From Robinsoniella peoriensis (lineage in GTDB: Bacteria; Bacillota; Clostridia; Lachnospirales; Lachnospiraceae): DNA of 64,000 nucleotides. The DNA is taken from the NCBI RefSeq assembly GCF_042680125.1, contig NZ_JBHTNY010000041.1. The stretch is one strand, 5' to 3'. Below the pieces are notes generated by a model. That model saw only the letters and a program-made list of their open reading frames with translations. It was not told where the DNA came from and did not search any database. The translations under genes were made by a program, and so were the position numbers. Positions 25,766 through 33,386 of the stretch are shown one piece after another (position 1 is the stretch's first letter; each line of letters opens with the position of its first letter).

Positions 25766-28700
25766 GATGAATAAAAATAAGATATTTACCTCTGCAAAAA
25801 AAATCTTTAAGTCCAGGGATGAACTGGAACAGGAAGAAGTGCTGGATATTGAACAACAGGATATTGCACAGGAGATAGAACAGTTAAGAGCAGAAATAAA
25901 AGCGTTCTATCTGGAACATCCGGATAAAGATCCTTCCATGCCGGATAAAATATATGTGAAAGATATGAATGAACTGGAAGAAAAGATAACAGAACATATT
26001 CCCAAAAAAGTAGTGGAAGATGAAATTGTTATAAAGAATATGATTGAGCAGGACGGACCGGCAGGATCAAATCCCTTAGATTTCAGCCGGATGAAGGAAT
26101 ATGATCTCCCAGATGAATACAGAAGCCAGGTGTTTTCACCGGATATTGTAGAAACGGATGTTATGGAGGAGCAGGATACCGTTGTTGAACGTAGTGATGA
26201 GAAGACTAATGCGGATACAATCAGAGAGTTATTCGGTGAAGAACTATATCAGGAAATGGGAGAAACTGCGAAGGATGAAGCGCAGAATATTATCGTTGAA
26301 GATAAAGTAAATGAAAATACAGCAGATCTTAATTCTGTGAAAGACAGCCTGGACCAGGATCTGCTCAAACAATTGCAGGAACTGCGCATGGAAGAAGGCC
26401 AGGATTCGGAATTGAAAAACAGAGTTTTCACTCATCAGGACTCATCAAAATATAAAAGCAATCATTCCGGTGAGGAATCCGGGCATATTGAGCAGGCAGA
26501 GCAGGAAGCGTTCGTGGGACAGATGGATGATGAAACTCAGAGTATGAGTGATCTGTTGAGCCGCCTTTTATCAGAGGGTAAATTAGAGGCAGATCTGCAT
26601 AGCAAGGACAATCAGGAAGATAATGGAGATGTTTATATACCGGGACTGAATATGGAATCTGCAGAAAATACAGAAAAAGCAGAAGATGAAGATGAAAGCA
26701 TTGAAATTACAGACACTAGGTCTGATGGAGAGCATGAAAGCTTGAATACCGAGGAACCGGGAGAAGTCCATGACAGCAATTTATCTGATTTATTAAGCAA
26801 TTTGTTATCTAATGATCAGATAAGTGAAGCGGATGAAGCACCGGAGACAGATACAGATGATACTGAGGAATACCGTAACAAAGTTTTTATATCTTCTGTC
26901 AAAGCGGACAAAAATATGCCTCGGCCGGAGTCTGCAGAGGATGGTAGAGTTGGAGGGCATGGTAATGAAAAAGCTAGGAACAAACCAGGTGACACGGTAA
27001 TCCTCCAGGAGTATGGTGAAAATGGAGAGGAGCAGATAGAAATAGACTTTGATGGTCTTGCTGGAGAAGGACCGGATAATCAAGATTTATCTGATGATTT
27101 AGAAAGAAAAAGTGAAAGCCCGGCACCTGTTTCTATGGATAATAGTTTAAAACAGGAAATCGTGCCTGATTCTGGATCAGAGGGGCAAACAAATCCGATA
27201 ACCAGTGGTGAAGATGAATCTTCCGCCAATCATGATATGGAATCAGCAAAGACACAAAGTAATGCACATGTGGAAGATGAATCTGAGGAAAGTAACACAA
27301 GTGAAGAAGTGATTACCGATGGATCTGAGAACAAAGATAATGTATCAGAAAATCATTCCCTGGAAAATTCGCGGGAAAAGCAAGTGCAATTAGATGAATA
27401 TAGTGATGAAATCAAAATCGTTTCAGGAGAAAATGCAGATGAAATTCTAAAAGTGGAAATGGAAAGGAGGAAGAGTGAATCGGAGGATAATGAAGAAACA
27501 GACAGCGACAACCTGGGAATTAACAGTTCTATTGGTGATGAAACAACAGATCAGTTTGAAGTCATGGAAGATTTATTGAATTCGTTATTAGGGGGATCCG
27601 ATTCTGGCATTGATCAGGAAGCCGAAGCTGTTGAAGAGTGCATGGACATGGAATCATCCGGACTGTTTCATAATGATTCAGAGCAAAAGAGTGACGCTGG
27701 AAAAATTAATGAAATGGAAACTGCTTCGGTAATTGGCACAGGTGAACATGCAGAACAGTTAAAAGGTAAATCCTCCGGTAATACAAATAACATAGAAGAT
27801 ATCCTGAATTCATTAATGGAAGATACGCAGGCTGGTCAGTCTGATTTACAGAATAATGAAAAGCAAAACATAGAAAAACAGAACATAGAAAAACAGAAAA
27901 TAGAAAAGCAGAACATAGAAAAACAGAAAATAGAAAAGCAGAACATAGAAAAACAAAACATAGAAAAACAGGACATAGAAAAACAGGACATAGAAAGCCT
28001 GGAATATATAGATGAGGACAAGGATTCTGCAGAAGAGAAAAAGAAGACAGAACCCACAAAACCTGTCTCTGCAGAAAAAAGAATGGAAGATGGAATTGCC
28101 GCTTATTTTCAGGAGGATCATGCAGCGGACATGCAGAAGGTAATACATAAAAAGATATCCGATCCGGTATCTGTGGCTGTACCGGAAAAAAAGAAAATAG
28201 TTGGGAAAGCAGCTAAGGAAGAAAATAATAAAAAACCTGCGGCAAAAAAAGTTCCGGAGGAAAGGATAACAAAAGAGAAGTTAACGAAAGAACAAAAACA
28301 GACAACTGCTGAAATAGTAAAAGCAGATTCTTCCAGTCATGCAGTAAAAGTGCTGACAGAAGAAAAGCGGCAGAGCCTGCTGTCCAGGCTGATTCAGAAA
28401 ATTCGAGAACTATTTAAGAAAAAGCCTAAATTGGAGATTGTCAGCCAAGAGGCTGTTATGGAAGAGAGTAACGTTTATAAAAGTCAGGAAAAAGAGACCT
28501 TTATTAATGGATTAATTACCGGTTCAGTCAGCGGAGATAACGTGACGCTGAATCCGCTGGCAGTTGTAAAGAAGGATGTCATTGCCCAGGGAAAGGTTCT
28601 TTGTTTATCTGGAGCAGCTATCATGGGGAAAGTAAGCTGTGATTCCATCGTTGTGGAAGGAACGGTATTTGGCGAAATAGAAGCAAGAGGAAAAGTAGTC

Positions 28701-28817
28701 ATTAAAAATGATGCATTAGTTTTGGGAAATATCTATTCATCCGATGTAAGGATTACACAGGGGGCAATGGTACAAGGAGACATCTTTTTCAAAAATCCTG
28801 AAAGAAAGGGGAAATAG
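25752..28817 (+). CDS. large acidic protein with C-terminal bactofilin domain
   Basis: The 1021-residue protein has a long acidic, apparently disordered region (about 1-880) and a C-terminal bactofilin domain (about 915-1015) of short beta repeats: FINGLITGSVSGDNVTLNPL, VIAQGKVLCLSGAAIMGKV, VEGTVFGEIEARGKVVI. Bactofilins polymerise into cytoskeletal filaments without nucleotide and help place envelope machines, including type IV pilus ATPases in Myxococcus. The acidic part carries four copies of a DLLSRLL-type helix (near residues 265, 345, 607, 683) and a 15-bp repeat. The fusion of such a long linker to a bactofilin inside a pilus operon is unusual. It probably scaffolds pilus parts on the cytoplasmic side. 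Confidence 0.85.
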   Translation: MAKSKMNKNKIFTSAKKIFKSRDELEQEEVLDIEQQDIAQEIEQLRAEIKAFYLEHPDKDPSMPDKIYVKDMNELEEKITEHIPKKVVEDEIVIKNMIEQDGPAGSNPLDFSRMKEYDLPDEYRSQVFSPDIVETDVMEEQDTVVERSDEKTNADTIRELFGEELYQEMGETAKDEAQNIIVEDKVNENTADLNSVKDSLDQDLLKQLQELRMEEGQDSELKNRVFTHQDSSKYKSNHSGEESGHIEQAEQEAFVGQMDDETQSMSDLLSRLLSEGKLEADLHSKDNQEDNGDVYIPGLNMESAENTEKAEDEDESIEITDTRSDGEHESLNTEEPGEVHDSNLSDLLSNLLSNDQISEADEAPETDTDDTEEYRNKVFISSVKADKNMPRPESAEDGRVGGHGNEKARNKPGDTVILQEYGENGEEQIEIDFDGLAGEGPDNQDLSDDLERKSESPAPVSMDNSLKQEIVPDSGSEGQTNPITSGEDESSANHDMESAKTQSNAHVEDESEESNTSEEVITDGSENKDNVSENHSLENSREKQVQLDEYSDEIKIVSGENADEILKVEMERRKSESEDNEETDSDNLGINSSIGDETTDQFEVMEDLLNSLLGGSDSGIDQEAEAVEECMDMESSGLFHNDSEQKSDAGKINEMETASVIGTGEHAEQLKGKSSGNTNNIEDILNSLMEDTQAGQSDLQNNEKQNIEKQNIEKQKIEKQNIEKQKIEKQNIEKQNIEKQDIEKQDIESLEYIDEDKDSAEEKKKTEPTKPVSAEKRMEDGIAAYFQEDHAADMQKVIHKKISDPVSVAVPEKKKIVGKAAKEENNKKPAAKKVPEERITKEKLTKEQKQTTAEIVKADSSSHAVKVLTEEKRQSLLSRLIQKIRELFKKKPKLEIVSQEAVMEESNVYKSQEKETFINGLITGSVSGDNVTLNPLAVVKKDVIAQGKVLCLSGAAIMGKVSCDSIVVEGTVFGEIEARGKVVIKNDALVLGNIYSSDVRITQGAMVQGDIFFKNPERKGK
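27858..27995 (+). repeat. 15-bp tandem repeat, about nine units, within the bactofilin gene
   Basis: In-frame 15-base units of the type AACATAGAAAAACAG encode Asn/Lys/Asp-Ile-Glu-Lys-Gln. The units are nearly identical, pointing to recent slippage and likely copy-number variation between strains. The same unit length occurs in the GH4 gene and at 7401-7430. Confidence 0.85.
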
Positions 28818-28820
28818 TAC

Positions 28821-30047
28821 ATGGCAAAATTTCGTTATACGGCAAGGGACATGGAAGGAAAAGTTGTTAAAAAATATGTGGAAGCAGCCAATTATGCGGA
28901 TGTATATGAAAGCATAGAAAAAAATGGATTGCAGCCTATCAAAATTTTACAATTGGATAAGCAGGAAAAGCAGACGAAAGCTAAAAAATTATCATTAAAA
29001 ACAGTTACCTTGTTCTGCAGGCAGTTTGGTTCTATGTTATCAGCCGGAATTCCCCTGGTTAAAGCCTTTGATATTCTTACTGTTCAGGCAAAACAGACAG
29101 GGCAAAGGCAGTTGTATAGAATATACGGAAATATATACCAGAATATTCAAAAAGGTATGTCCTTAAATGAATGTATGAGGGCAGAAGGGGATGTGTTTCC
29201 TCCTATGCTGGTAAATATGGTTAGAGCCGGTGAAGCCAGTGGTAATCTGGATATTGTTATAGATAAATGCGGAGTATATTTCGAATCTCAGCATAGGTTA
29301 AAAAACAAAATAAAAACGGGATTACTGTATCCGAAAATTTTGTTAGTGCTGCTGGTAATTATTGTTGTCGGTCTGTTTACTTTTATTTTACCAAAGTTTT
29401 TTGTTGTATTTGATCAGTTAGATGTTGAACTTCCTGCAGTTACTCAGGCAGTTATTGCAATCAGTGATTTTTTTATAAACAAATGGCTGTACATCGTAAT
29501 TGCAGTTGCAGCAGTCTGGTTATTATTCGTTATTTTAATGACAAATTATCAATTTGCTTATTATATTGACCAGATAAAAACGCAGCTCCCTATAGTCAGA
29601 GTAGCTACAGAAAAAGTGGCGATAGCCAATTTTAGCAGTACGATGGCTGTACTTTACGGTAGTGGTGTTTCTATGCTGGATTCGTTGGAGATAGCATCTT
29701 CCATTTTGAATAATAAATATTATGAAGAACGTTTTAAATCGGTTATCAAGGCGGTGGAGTCAGGGAAAATGCTTTCCGCAGCCCTGGAAAAAGAACAAAT
29801 ATTTGAACCGATGTTTACTTCACTGATGTTTGTTGGTGAAGAAGCCGGTAATCTGGAACATATCCTGCAGGAAATCTCCGTGTTCTATATGAGTGAAGCA
29901 GAAGAAGCAATTGCGAGAATGGTAACAGTGATTGAACCGGTAATTCTGGTTATCATTGGAGTATTGTTACTGGTTGTAATTGCAGCCGTAATCGTTCCAT
30001 CATTTTCACTTGCATCTCAGGTTACCGAAAAAGCAAAGGCAAGTTAA
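28821..30047 (+). CDS. pilC: type IV pilus inner-membrane platform protein PilC
   Basis: The 408-residue protein is a PilC/GspF family member with two repeated GspF domains: FCRQFGSMLSAGIPLVKAFD (about residue 68) and FSSTMAVLYGSGVSMLDSLE (about 272). Each is followed by the conserved RAGEASGNLD / VGEEAGNLEH stretch. Three membrane helices lie near 170-190, 215-245 and 375-400. PilC is the rotating platform on which PilB and PilT act to add or remove pilins. Spacing to the bactofilin gene is 3 bases. Confidence 0.95.
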   Translation: MAKFRYTARDMEGKVVKKYVEAANYADVYESIEKNGLQPIKILQLDKQEKQTKAKKLSLKTVTLFCRQFGSMLSAGIPLVKAFDILTVQAKQTGQRQLYRIYGNIYQNIQKGMSLNECMRAEGDVFPPMLVNMVRAGEASGNLDIVIDKCGVYFESQHRLKNKIKTGLLYPKILLVLLVIIVVGLFTFILPKFFVVFDQLDVELPAVTQAVIAISDFFINKWLYIVIAVAAVWLLFVILMTNYQFAYYIDQIKTQLPIVRVATEKVAIANFSSTMAVLYGSGVSMLDSLEIASSILNNKYYEERFKSVIKAVESGKMLSAALEKEQIFEPMFTSLMFVGEEAGNLEHILQEISVFYMSEAEEAIARMVTVIEPVILVIIGVLLLVVIAAVIVPSFSLASQVTEKAKAS

Positions 30048-30058
30048 GGAGGCAGATC

Positions 30059-31129
30059 ATGATTGGTATTGAAATGACAGGCAGTAATATACATATTGTA
30101 TCCGGCGTCCTTAGCGTAAGGGGAGTCCGGATATTAGATTCATTCAGCATAACCACCCCATGGGGAGCACTTAGAAACGGATATATTAAAAATATAAAGG
30201 GACTGGCTGAAGAGATCAGGGGGGCTTTGCTGGATCATAACCTGATAAGAGAAAGGCAAATTTGTTTTGTGGTAGATGGTACTGCGTTAAAAAGGAAAGA
30301 AGTAGAGGTACCCTTTGAAAAAAGGGAAATAGTACTTCAGCTCATGCAGCGTGAGATGGGGGAGCTTATTGCAGATGAAGATCACATTCTGGACTATATT
30401 GTAAAAGATATATACAAAAAAAATAATAAGAAATATATGAAGTGCATTTTGTATGCAATTCCCAAAATCTTTCTCAAGGATTATCAGGGGCTTTGTGAAG
30501 AGAGCCGGTTAAATTTAAAAAGTATTGATACATTAAATGAATCCATTATTAAGCAGTTAGACAAAAAGGACATTGGCATAATTAAAGAGTTTTCAGAGCC
30601 TAAAAAAAAGAAGAAAGTAAAGAAACCCAGGAAAAAGAAAGCAGGATTGACGGATAGTTTTCATGAAGATCAGGAAATAGATGATGAAACAGATGAATTT
30701 CAGAATGTCCGGATCGAAGGACAGGTGAAATTATGGATTGGTCTTTATTATGAAAAAATTAAAATAATGACAAATGGCATCGATGGAGATATCTTTACAA
30801 AAACAATCATGCTGGAGGGGATGAATCTGGATCTTGGAGGTGATACAGAGTACGAATCAGAGATGGAGGAGGAAAAGAATATGATGATACTTTATATGAA
30901 AGAAATAAAACAATTCCTGGCATTTCAGAAAAGTGTATTACCGGATCAGCCTGTGGAGAGCATCTATCTATACGGTGAATTTTCCATGCTGTCTAGAATG
31001 TGTGAACTGACCGCAGCAATGGTCGATATCCCCACCTCCCATCTTCCTGTTCCCAAAGGGGTAAGAGGGATATATGAAACAGATTATCCAAAGTACGCAG
31101 GGGCAATTGGCTGTCTTTTAAAAAGTTAA
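30059..31129 (+). CDS. pilM: PilM-like actin-fold pilus assembly protein
   Basis: The 356-residue protein begins MIGIEMTGSNIHIVSG and has the actin-like layout of PilM: early strand pairs, GALLDHNLIRERQICFVVDG near residue 65, and a late SIYLYGEFSMLSRM segment. A basic, poorly ordered insert (EPKKKKKVKKPRKKKAG) and an acidic stretch interrupt it near residues 181-210, which is unusual. PilM sits on the cytoplasmic face and binds the N-terminus of PilN. AAGGAGG lies 6 bases upstream. The gene is followed by structured motif copy C, then pilN. Function is supported by its order in the cluster. Confidence 0.82.
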   Translation: MIGIEMTGSNIHIVSGVLSVRGVRILDSFSITTPWGALRNGYIKNIKGLAEEIRGALLDHNLIRERQICFVVDGTALKRKEVEVPFEKREIVLQLMQREMGELIADEDHILDYIVKDIYKKNNKKYMKCILYAIPKIFLKDYQGLCEESRLNLKSIDTLNESIIKQLDKKDIGIIKEFSEPKKKKKVKKPRKKKAGLTDSFHEDQEIDDETDEFQNVRIEGQVKLWIGLYYEKIKIMTNGIDGDIFTKTIMLEGMNLDLGGDTEYESEMEEEKNMMILYMKEIKQFLAFQKSVLPDQPVESIYLYGEFSMLSRMCELTAAMVDIPTSHLPVPKGVRGIYETDYPKYAGAIGCLLKS

Positions 31130-31131
31130 CA

Positions 31132-31223
31132 GGTTGGAAGAAAAATATGTAAATGGAAGGAAGCCACGCTGTTGTTTTTCCAACTCAATTTATTTGTGGC
31201 AGTATAGCAGATGCTTTGCTATA
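31132..31223 (+). promoter_or_regulatory. structured leader motif, copy C (GGAAGCCAC element)
   Basis: GGTTGGAA (31132-31139) pairs with TTCCAACT (31178-31185), extended inward by an A-run facing a T-run. GCCAC (31163-31167) inside the loop pairs perfectly with GTGGC (31196-31200). A 7-bp hairpin (TATAGCA 31203-31209 / TGCTATA 31217-31223) follows, about 17 bases before the pilN ATG at 31241. The core AAGGAAGCCAC is shared with copies A, B and D, while one stem pair is A-T in A/B and G-C here. Confidence 0.55.
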
Positions 31224-31240
31224 TGCATGGGTTATAAATT

Positions 31241-31930
31241 ATGAAAATAAATAGAAGAGATAAAGATATCAATTTTTATGTCAGTTTGCATGAGAATGAA
31301 AATCCGGATAAATTTAAAGCACGCCGTTCCAGTAATGCAGTATTTCTCGTTTGTGCATTAATGCTGGGAAGCGTTTTGATCGTATATGCAATGGCGTGGA
31401 ATCAAAACCTGATGGTAGAACGCGATATTACAGCATCTAAAGCGTACATACAGGATGAAAATAACGTCAAACAGTATAATGAAAAACTGGCAATAAAAGC
31501 AAAAACAAAAAAAATAGAAGATTATAATAATGCTTCTTCACAATATTTGAAGCAGTTAGAAGACAGTGCCCGGTTCTCAAGTAAATGGGTGGATTTTTTT
31601 ACTGCAGAAATGGATAAGGCAATTGGAAATGGCAGTGAAATTACGAATTATAATTATGGAGGTAATTCCTTAACGTTAAATTGCTCTGCTGATGATGAGA
31701 AAAAGCCTAAGCTTTTTGCCCAGCATTTAAGTGAATTGAAGAAAAAGGACGGAACACAGATGTTCTCGGATGTGCAGTACACAGGGTTTAAAAATCAGAC
31801 TAATGTCTTTGGCGATATGGTTTATATTTATGATTTAAAAATAACGCTTTGGCAAGTGGATACTGAGACAGCAGAAGAATCTGAACCAGCAGTTGCTGAA
31901 ACACAAGTTCAATCTGAAACGGTACAATAA
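31241..31930 (+). CDS. pilN: PilN-like pilus assembly membrane protein
   Basis: The 229-residue bitopic protein has a short cytoplasmic N-terminus containing the PilN-type PilM-binding motif region (KDINFYVSLHENENP), one membrane helix (about residues 31-52, AVFLVCALMLGSVLIVYAMAW), then a coiled coil and a small ferredoxin-like domain. PilN joins PilO to form the alignment complex between the cytoplasmic PilM ring and the pilus. The tail is rich in Glu/Thr/Val (ETAEESEPAVAETQVQ). No strong ribosome binding site is visible before the ATG; the region is taken up by structured motif copy C. Confidence 0.82.
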   Translation: MKINRRDKDINFYVSLHENENPDKFKARRSSNAVFLVCALMLGSVLIVYAMAWNQNLMVERDITASKAYIQDENNVKQYNEKLAIKAKTKKIEDYNNASSQYLKQLEDSARFSSKWVDFFTAEMDKAIGNGSEITNYNYGGNSLTLNCSADDEKKPKLFAQHLSELKKKDGTQMFSDVQYTGFKNQTNVFGDMVYIYDLKITLWQVDTETAEESEPAVAETQVQSETVQ

Positions 31931-31947
31931 AGAAAGGGGGTTAAATA

Positions 31948-32619
31948 TTGAGTTTTTCTATTACGGAGAGTCAAAAAAAGCTTATCATGCTGCTGTTTAC
32001 GATTATGTTCAGTGCTTTGATTATCACAATGGGTGTTCAGTCCGTCTATGACAAAATTAAATTAAATAAAGAAGAGCTGGAGACCTTAAAGATCCAGGAA
32101 GACGGAATCCGCAGCGTAATTGAAGATGTTACGATAGAACCCAATTATGAAAAGATCAAAAAAGACAGTAAAATGACCTTTGAACAAAATTATAAAAGCT
32201 TTAAGGCTAATGAAAAAATCGAAGAAATTGTTACCAGCCTGGGATTGAAACTGAATTCCATAAATATATCTCCTTATACAGAAGTCGATGCTGTTACCTA
32301 TGAAAGCAGTATTGTACAGCCAAAGAATGCTAAGGACTATACAAAGATGCAGGCGGATATGGGAGGAGAATTAATTAATCTTTTTCTCGTTTCACAAATA
32401 TCTATATCATTGGATGTAAACGATTCCCAGTGTCTGCAGGTAATTAATGCTATTAATAATATACCACCGGAAGGATTAGGAGAAAAAAATAAAGAGCGCT
32501 ACTGTCTTCAGATACCTACTGTCGAATTTGAACCTCAGGGGGAAACAGTCAGAGAAGTGTCATTGCAGGTAAATATGTATGGGATGACACCGCCGCCGAT
32601 AGAGGAGGAAAAACAGTAA
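31948..32619 (+). CDS. pilO: PilO-like pilus assembly membrane protein
   Basis: The 223-residue protein starts at TTG 31948, with AAAGGGGG about 6 bases upstream. It has one membrane helix (about residues 10-28, LIMLLFTIMFSALIITMGV), a coiled coil (KLNKEELETLKIQEDGI) and a C-terminal ferredoxin-like domain. This is the normal PilO layout and length, and it follows pilN as usual. Sequence similarity to classical PilO is weak; the call rests on architecture and gene order. Its stop overlaps the ATG of the prepilin peptidase gene by one base. Confidence 0.8.
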   Translation: MSFSITESQKKLIMLLFTIMFSALIITMGVQSVYDKIKLNKEELETLKIQEDGIRSVIEDVTIEPNYEKIKKDSKMTFEQNYKSFKANEKIEEIVTSLGLKLNSINISPYTEVDAVTYESSIVQPKNAKDYTKMQADMGGELINLFLVSQISISLDVNDSQCLQVINAINNIPPEGLGEKNKERYCLQIPTVEFEPQGETVREVSLQVNMYGMTPPPIEEEKQ

Positions 32620-33374
32620 TGGATTTGAATTATATCATTGCATATGCAGTTATAGCAGGAATTATCGTCGGCAGTTTCTTAAATGTATGTATATACAGAA
32701 TTCCAAGAGAAATTTCAGTTAATGGAAATCATGGAAGGTCCATGTGTACTTATTGTAAAAAGACACTAAAATGGTATGATCTGGTACCGGTAATCAGCTA
32801 TTGTGTTCTAGGCGGAAAATGCAGATTTTGCAAAAAGCATATTTCCCTTCGTTATCCGGTTATTGAACTTTTAAATGGCGTTCTGTGGGGAGCGGCTGCA
32901 TATATTTGGGGAAAGAGTTTAAATACAGTTCTATACTGTATTTTCTTTTCTGTATTGATTGTAATCTGTATGATTGACTGGGATACGATGGAGATTCCAT
33001 ACAGGTTTGAAATCATCATTATTGGATTAGGTATAGCTTCCGTTTTTATAAATGGAACAGATAACATTTGGGATAAAGTAATTGGTATATTTGCAATCAG
33101 TGTGCCCATGATTCTCATCACTCTGTTATGCGGAGGGTTTGGAGGAGGAGATATCCAGCTAATGGCTGTTGCCGGATTCTTGCTTGGGTGGAAGGCAAAT
33201 ATTGTTGCTATGATGGCAGCAGTAATTATCGCTGGAATCTATGGAATTATGATACTCATTCATAAGAAAAAAAGAAAATTGAAGATGCCGTTTGGACCTT
33301 TTCTTTCTTTTGGCCTGATAATAGCCTCGATCTGGGGAAATATGATTTTTGACTGGTATCTGGGATTATATTAA
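32619..33374 (+). CDS. pilD: prepilin peptidase (type IV leader peptidase)
   Basis: The 251-residue membrane protease has the N-terminal zinc-type tetracysteine region (CTYCKKTLKWYDLVPVISYC and GKCRFCKKHISLRYP, about residues 45-90) and about seven membrane helices. Its two catalytic aspartates lie in MIDWDTMEIPYRFE and FGGGDIQLMA, the GxGD-type motif. It cuts the leader after Gly in prepilins and methylates the new N-terminus. Its substrates here would be the major pilin at 36469, the minor pilins and the 7648-residue protein at 37302. Confidence 0.96.
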   Translation: MDLNYIIAYAVIAGIIVGSFLNVCIYRIPREISVNGNHGRSMCTYCKKTLKWYDLVPVISYCVLGGKCRFCKKHISLRYPVIELLNGVLWGAAAYIWGKSLNTVLYCIFFSVLIVICMIDWDTMEIPYRFEIIIIGLGIASVFINGTDNIWDKVIGIFAISVPMILITLLCGGFGGGDIQLMAVAGFLLGWKANIVAMMAAVIIAGIYGIMILIHKKKRKLKMPFGPFLSFGLIIASIWGNMIFDWYLGLY

Positions 33375-33386
33375 GGGGAGGTAACG

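Noticed and set aside
27706..28148. minus-strand frames rich in Phe/Cys/Leu repeats
   Set aside because: They are the reverse reading of the pentapeptide repeat in the bactofilin gene and lack ribosome binding sites.
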